Source: CAZTGZ01 sp964613385 (GTDB taxonomy: Bacteria > Bacteroidota > Bacteroidia > NS11-12g > UBA9320). From it: DNA of 64,000 bases. Of the stretch, positions 62,561-64,000 are shown piece by piece; the first letter of the stretch is position 1, and every line of letters starts with the position of its first letter. The position numbers and the translations under genes were made by a program. The stretch covers positions 61,217 to 125,216 of the forward strand of contig CAZTGZ010000005.1 in the NCBI GenBank assembly GCA_964613385.1. Direction: 5' to 3'. The notes under the pieces are model-generated. The model did not search any database. It had not been told where the DNA came from and saw nothing but the letters and a program-made list of their open reading frames with translations.

Positions 62561-63947
62561 GTTTGGAACCGACGGTTGGCGCGCCATTATCGCCGACACA
62601 TATACGGTTGAGAATGTGCGCAGGGTAGCAGAGGCTACGGCAAAATGGGTTAAGACCCTGAATCAAACACCTACCGTGGTCATTGGTTTCGATTGCCGGT
62701 TTGGCGGAAAACTTTTCATGGAAACGGCCGCTACGGTCATTGCAACGCAAGGGATAAAGGTCCTGGCCAATGAATCTTTTGTATCCACCCCAATGATTTC
62801 TCTGGCAGCGTATAAAACGGGAAGCGCCGCCGGCATTGTGATAACCGCAAGTCATAATCCCCCATCGTATAATGGATTCAAAATCAAGGCGCATTACGGA
62901 GGACCTGCTTCCCCGGATGCCATCGCGGTGATAGAAAGACTGATTCCCGATGAAGCTATGGCTCCTTCCAAATCCTATGATGCATTAAAAGCAGAAGGAA
63001 TGATCGTTGCCATGGACGCGGAACAAATGTATTACGACCATGTGACGGCTAATTTCGATTTAAAGTCCATGGAAGATTCAGGATTGAATTTTGCCTATGA
63101 CGCCATGTACGGTGCCGGCCAGAATGTGATGCGCAGAATCATGCCGGAAGCAACTTTTTTACATTGTGAATTTAATCCCGGGTTCGATGGTCAGGCGCCG
63201 GAGCCGATACATAAAAATCTGACAGAATTTGCCGAATTGATCTCCATATCCGGAGATATTGACAGCGGATTGGCAACTGATGGGGATGCTGACCGGATCG
63301 GATTGTACAATAACGAAGGTAAATTCATTGACTCTCACCACATTATATGTGTGTTGATCCATTATTTACACTCTTTTAAAGGGATGTCGGGCAAGGTAGT
63401 TCACAGTTTCAGCTGCAGTTCTAAAATCGCCAAATTATGCCGGCATTTTGGGTTGGAAGCTGAAGTAACGAAAATCGGTTTCAAATACATCTGCGACATT
63501 ATGGTTGCAGAAGATGTGCTTCTGGGAGGCGAAGAATCCGGTGGTATTGCCATTAAAGGTCATATTCCGGAGCGGGATGGAATATGGATGGGACTGGTGA
63601 TTTGGGAATATATGGCGAAAACGGGCAAATCGCTGAATGACCTGATTCAGGACGTTTATGCTATTACCGGACCATTTCATGTCGATCGGGATGATCTCCA
63701 TATCAGTGATGAGCAGAAACTAAAGATCAATGACCATTGCGTGCGTCAGGCCTATACTCAATTTGGGCCTTATACGGTTGAAAAGTATGAAAACACCGAT
63801 GGATTTAAGTTCCATTTAGGTCAGGAGCGCTGGGTGATGCTCAGAGCGAGCGGTACAGAACCCGTACTGCGCATTTATGCTGAATCTGAGAATTACGAAA
63901 CGACCCGCCACATTCTGGATGAAACCCGCAAAGTTATTTTTGCGTAA
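62544..63947 (+). CDS. Phosphoglucomutase/phosphomannomutase family enzyme
   Basis: A 467-residue alpha-D-phosphohexomutase. N-terminal IKFGTDGWRAIIADTYTVEN; the phosphoserine loop VITASHNPPSYNGFKIKAHY; the metal loop LATDGDADRIGLYNNEGKFI; the sugar loop LLGGEESGGIAIKGHIPERD; and the C-terminal phosphate loop LRASGTEPVLRIYAE. All catalytic loops are intact. It interconverts hexose-1- and -6-phosphates for glycan or glycogen synthesis; glucose versus mannose or glucosamine substrates cannot be told. It shares a transcript with the upstream genes. Confidence 0.92.
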   Translation: MNQEIKFGTDGWRAIIADTYTVENVRRVAEATAKWVKTLNQTPTVVIGFDCRFGGKLFMETAATVIATQGIKVLANESFVSTPMISLAAYKTGSAAGIVITASHNPPSYNGFKIKAHYGGPASPDAIAVIERLIPDEAMAPSKSYDALKAEGMIVAMDAEQMYYDHVTANFDLKSMEDSGLNFAYDAMYGAGQNVMRRIMPEATFLHCEFNPGFDGQAPEPIHKNLTEFAELISISGDIDSGLATDGDADRIGLYNNEGKFIDSHHIICVLIHYLHSFKGMSGKVVHSFSCSSKIAKLCRHFGLEAEVTKIGFKYICDIMVAEDVLLGGEESGGIAIKGHIPERDGIWMGLVIWEYMAKTGKSLNDLIQDVYAITGPFHVDRDDLHISDEQKLKINDHCVRQAYTQFGPYTVEKYENTDGFKFHLGQERWVMLRASGTEPVLRIYAESENYETTRHILDETRKVIFA

Positions 63948-64000
63948 GGCGCTGCCCGTCGTTTTAACGGTGTTGTGTTTTCAGAGCATGGCACAAGACA
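63919..64000 (+). CDS. Start of an exported protein (runs off window)
   Basis: From ATG 63919, inside the last codons of the phosphomutase but in another frame, the sequence reads MKPAKLFLRKALPVVLTVLC then FQSMAQD at the edge: a basic n-region, a hydrophobic core and an AxA-like cleavage site. This is a convincing signal peptide, so a secreted protein gene begins here, overlapping the phosphomutase stop by 29 nt. Nothing more can be said of its function. Confidence 0.55.
   Translation, partial: MKPAKLFLRKALPVVLTVLCFQSMAQD

Noticed and set aside
1..64000. CRISPR arrays, rRNA operons and insertion sequences
   Set aside because: No regularly spaced repeats, no rRNA-like sequence and no transposase or terminal inverted repeats were seen in the window.

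Overview
The window looks like a scaffold from a Bacteroidota bacterium, probably near the Saprospiria/Chitinophagia lineages; the exact taxon cannot be fixed by reading alone. The evidence is type IX secretion C-terminal domains on several secreted proteins (47037-48470, 53015-55219, 57260-59812), a TamL-type lipoprotein Omp85, many lipoproteins, the Bacteroidota -7 promoter box TAnnTTTG before many genes, and LPS genes (kdsA, heptosyltransferase-like, O-antigen ligase, flippase). Seven runs of N interrupt genes. Where two reading frames can be compared across a run they usually do not line up, so the runs mark gaps of uncertain size.

Layout. 1-14.8 kb is chromosomal core: mutS2 (running off the left edge), a DUF4296 lipoprotein, yggS, then tamL / M48 protease / lysA, a SpoU rRNA methylase, a thiolase, comB, an M16 protease and a barrel-SPOR protein. 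14.85-22.59 kb is a mobile element of about 7.7 kb inserted at the 3' end of tRNA-His(GTG). 22.7-48.8 kb is core again: flippase, a large TPR protein, kdsA, TIGR02757, PrsW, a trans-sulfuration enzyme, ppx-ppk1, envelope genes, nfeD, GT9, TerC, MORN, a secreted cysteine-peptidase-like protein, SpoU, mutS and an S8 protease. 48.9-49.2 kb holds tRNA-Leu(TAA) and tRNA-Gly(GCC). 49.8-64 kb holds fabI, an SLC13 transporter, large secreted proteins, folB, a frameshifted acyl-CoA dehydrogenase, a phosphohexomutase and the first codons of another exported protein.

The accessory element is the most interesting part. A 29-bp direct repeat (28/29 identical) bounds it; one copy is the end of the intact tRNA-His, the other a 23-nt tRNA fragment. 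Just inside each end sits the same tandem pair of the 12-mer GTGACCCCGATA, which may be integrase arm sites. In order it carries a tyrosine integrase, an unknown helical protein, an excisionase-like HTH protein, a 42-aa ORF with a strong Shine-Dalgarno, a hairpin plus a perfect palindrome, and a Rep_trans-like protein with a C-terminal Cys4 motif. On the opposite strand lie a HEAT-repeat/N4-type DNA methyltransferase and a CfrBI-like restriction endonuclease, preceded by a broken small ORF. The best reading is an integrative, possibly mobilizable element with a type II restriction-modification cargo.

Other points to check: a secreted clan-CD-like cysteine peptidase candidate; a barrel/TSP3/SPOR fusion in place of OmpA; an in-frame stop in the M48 signal peptide; an intrinsic terminator ending against the ppk1 start codon; and divergent mutS/SpoU genes that overlap at their 5' ends.
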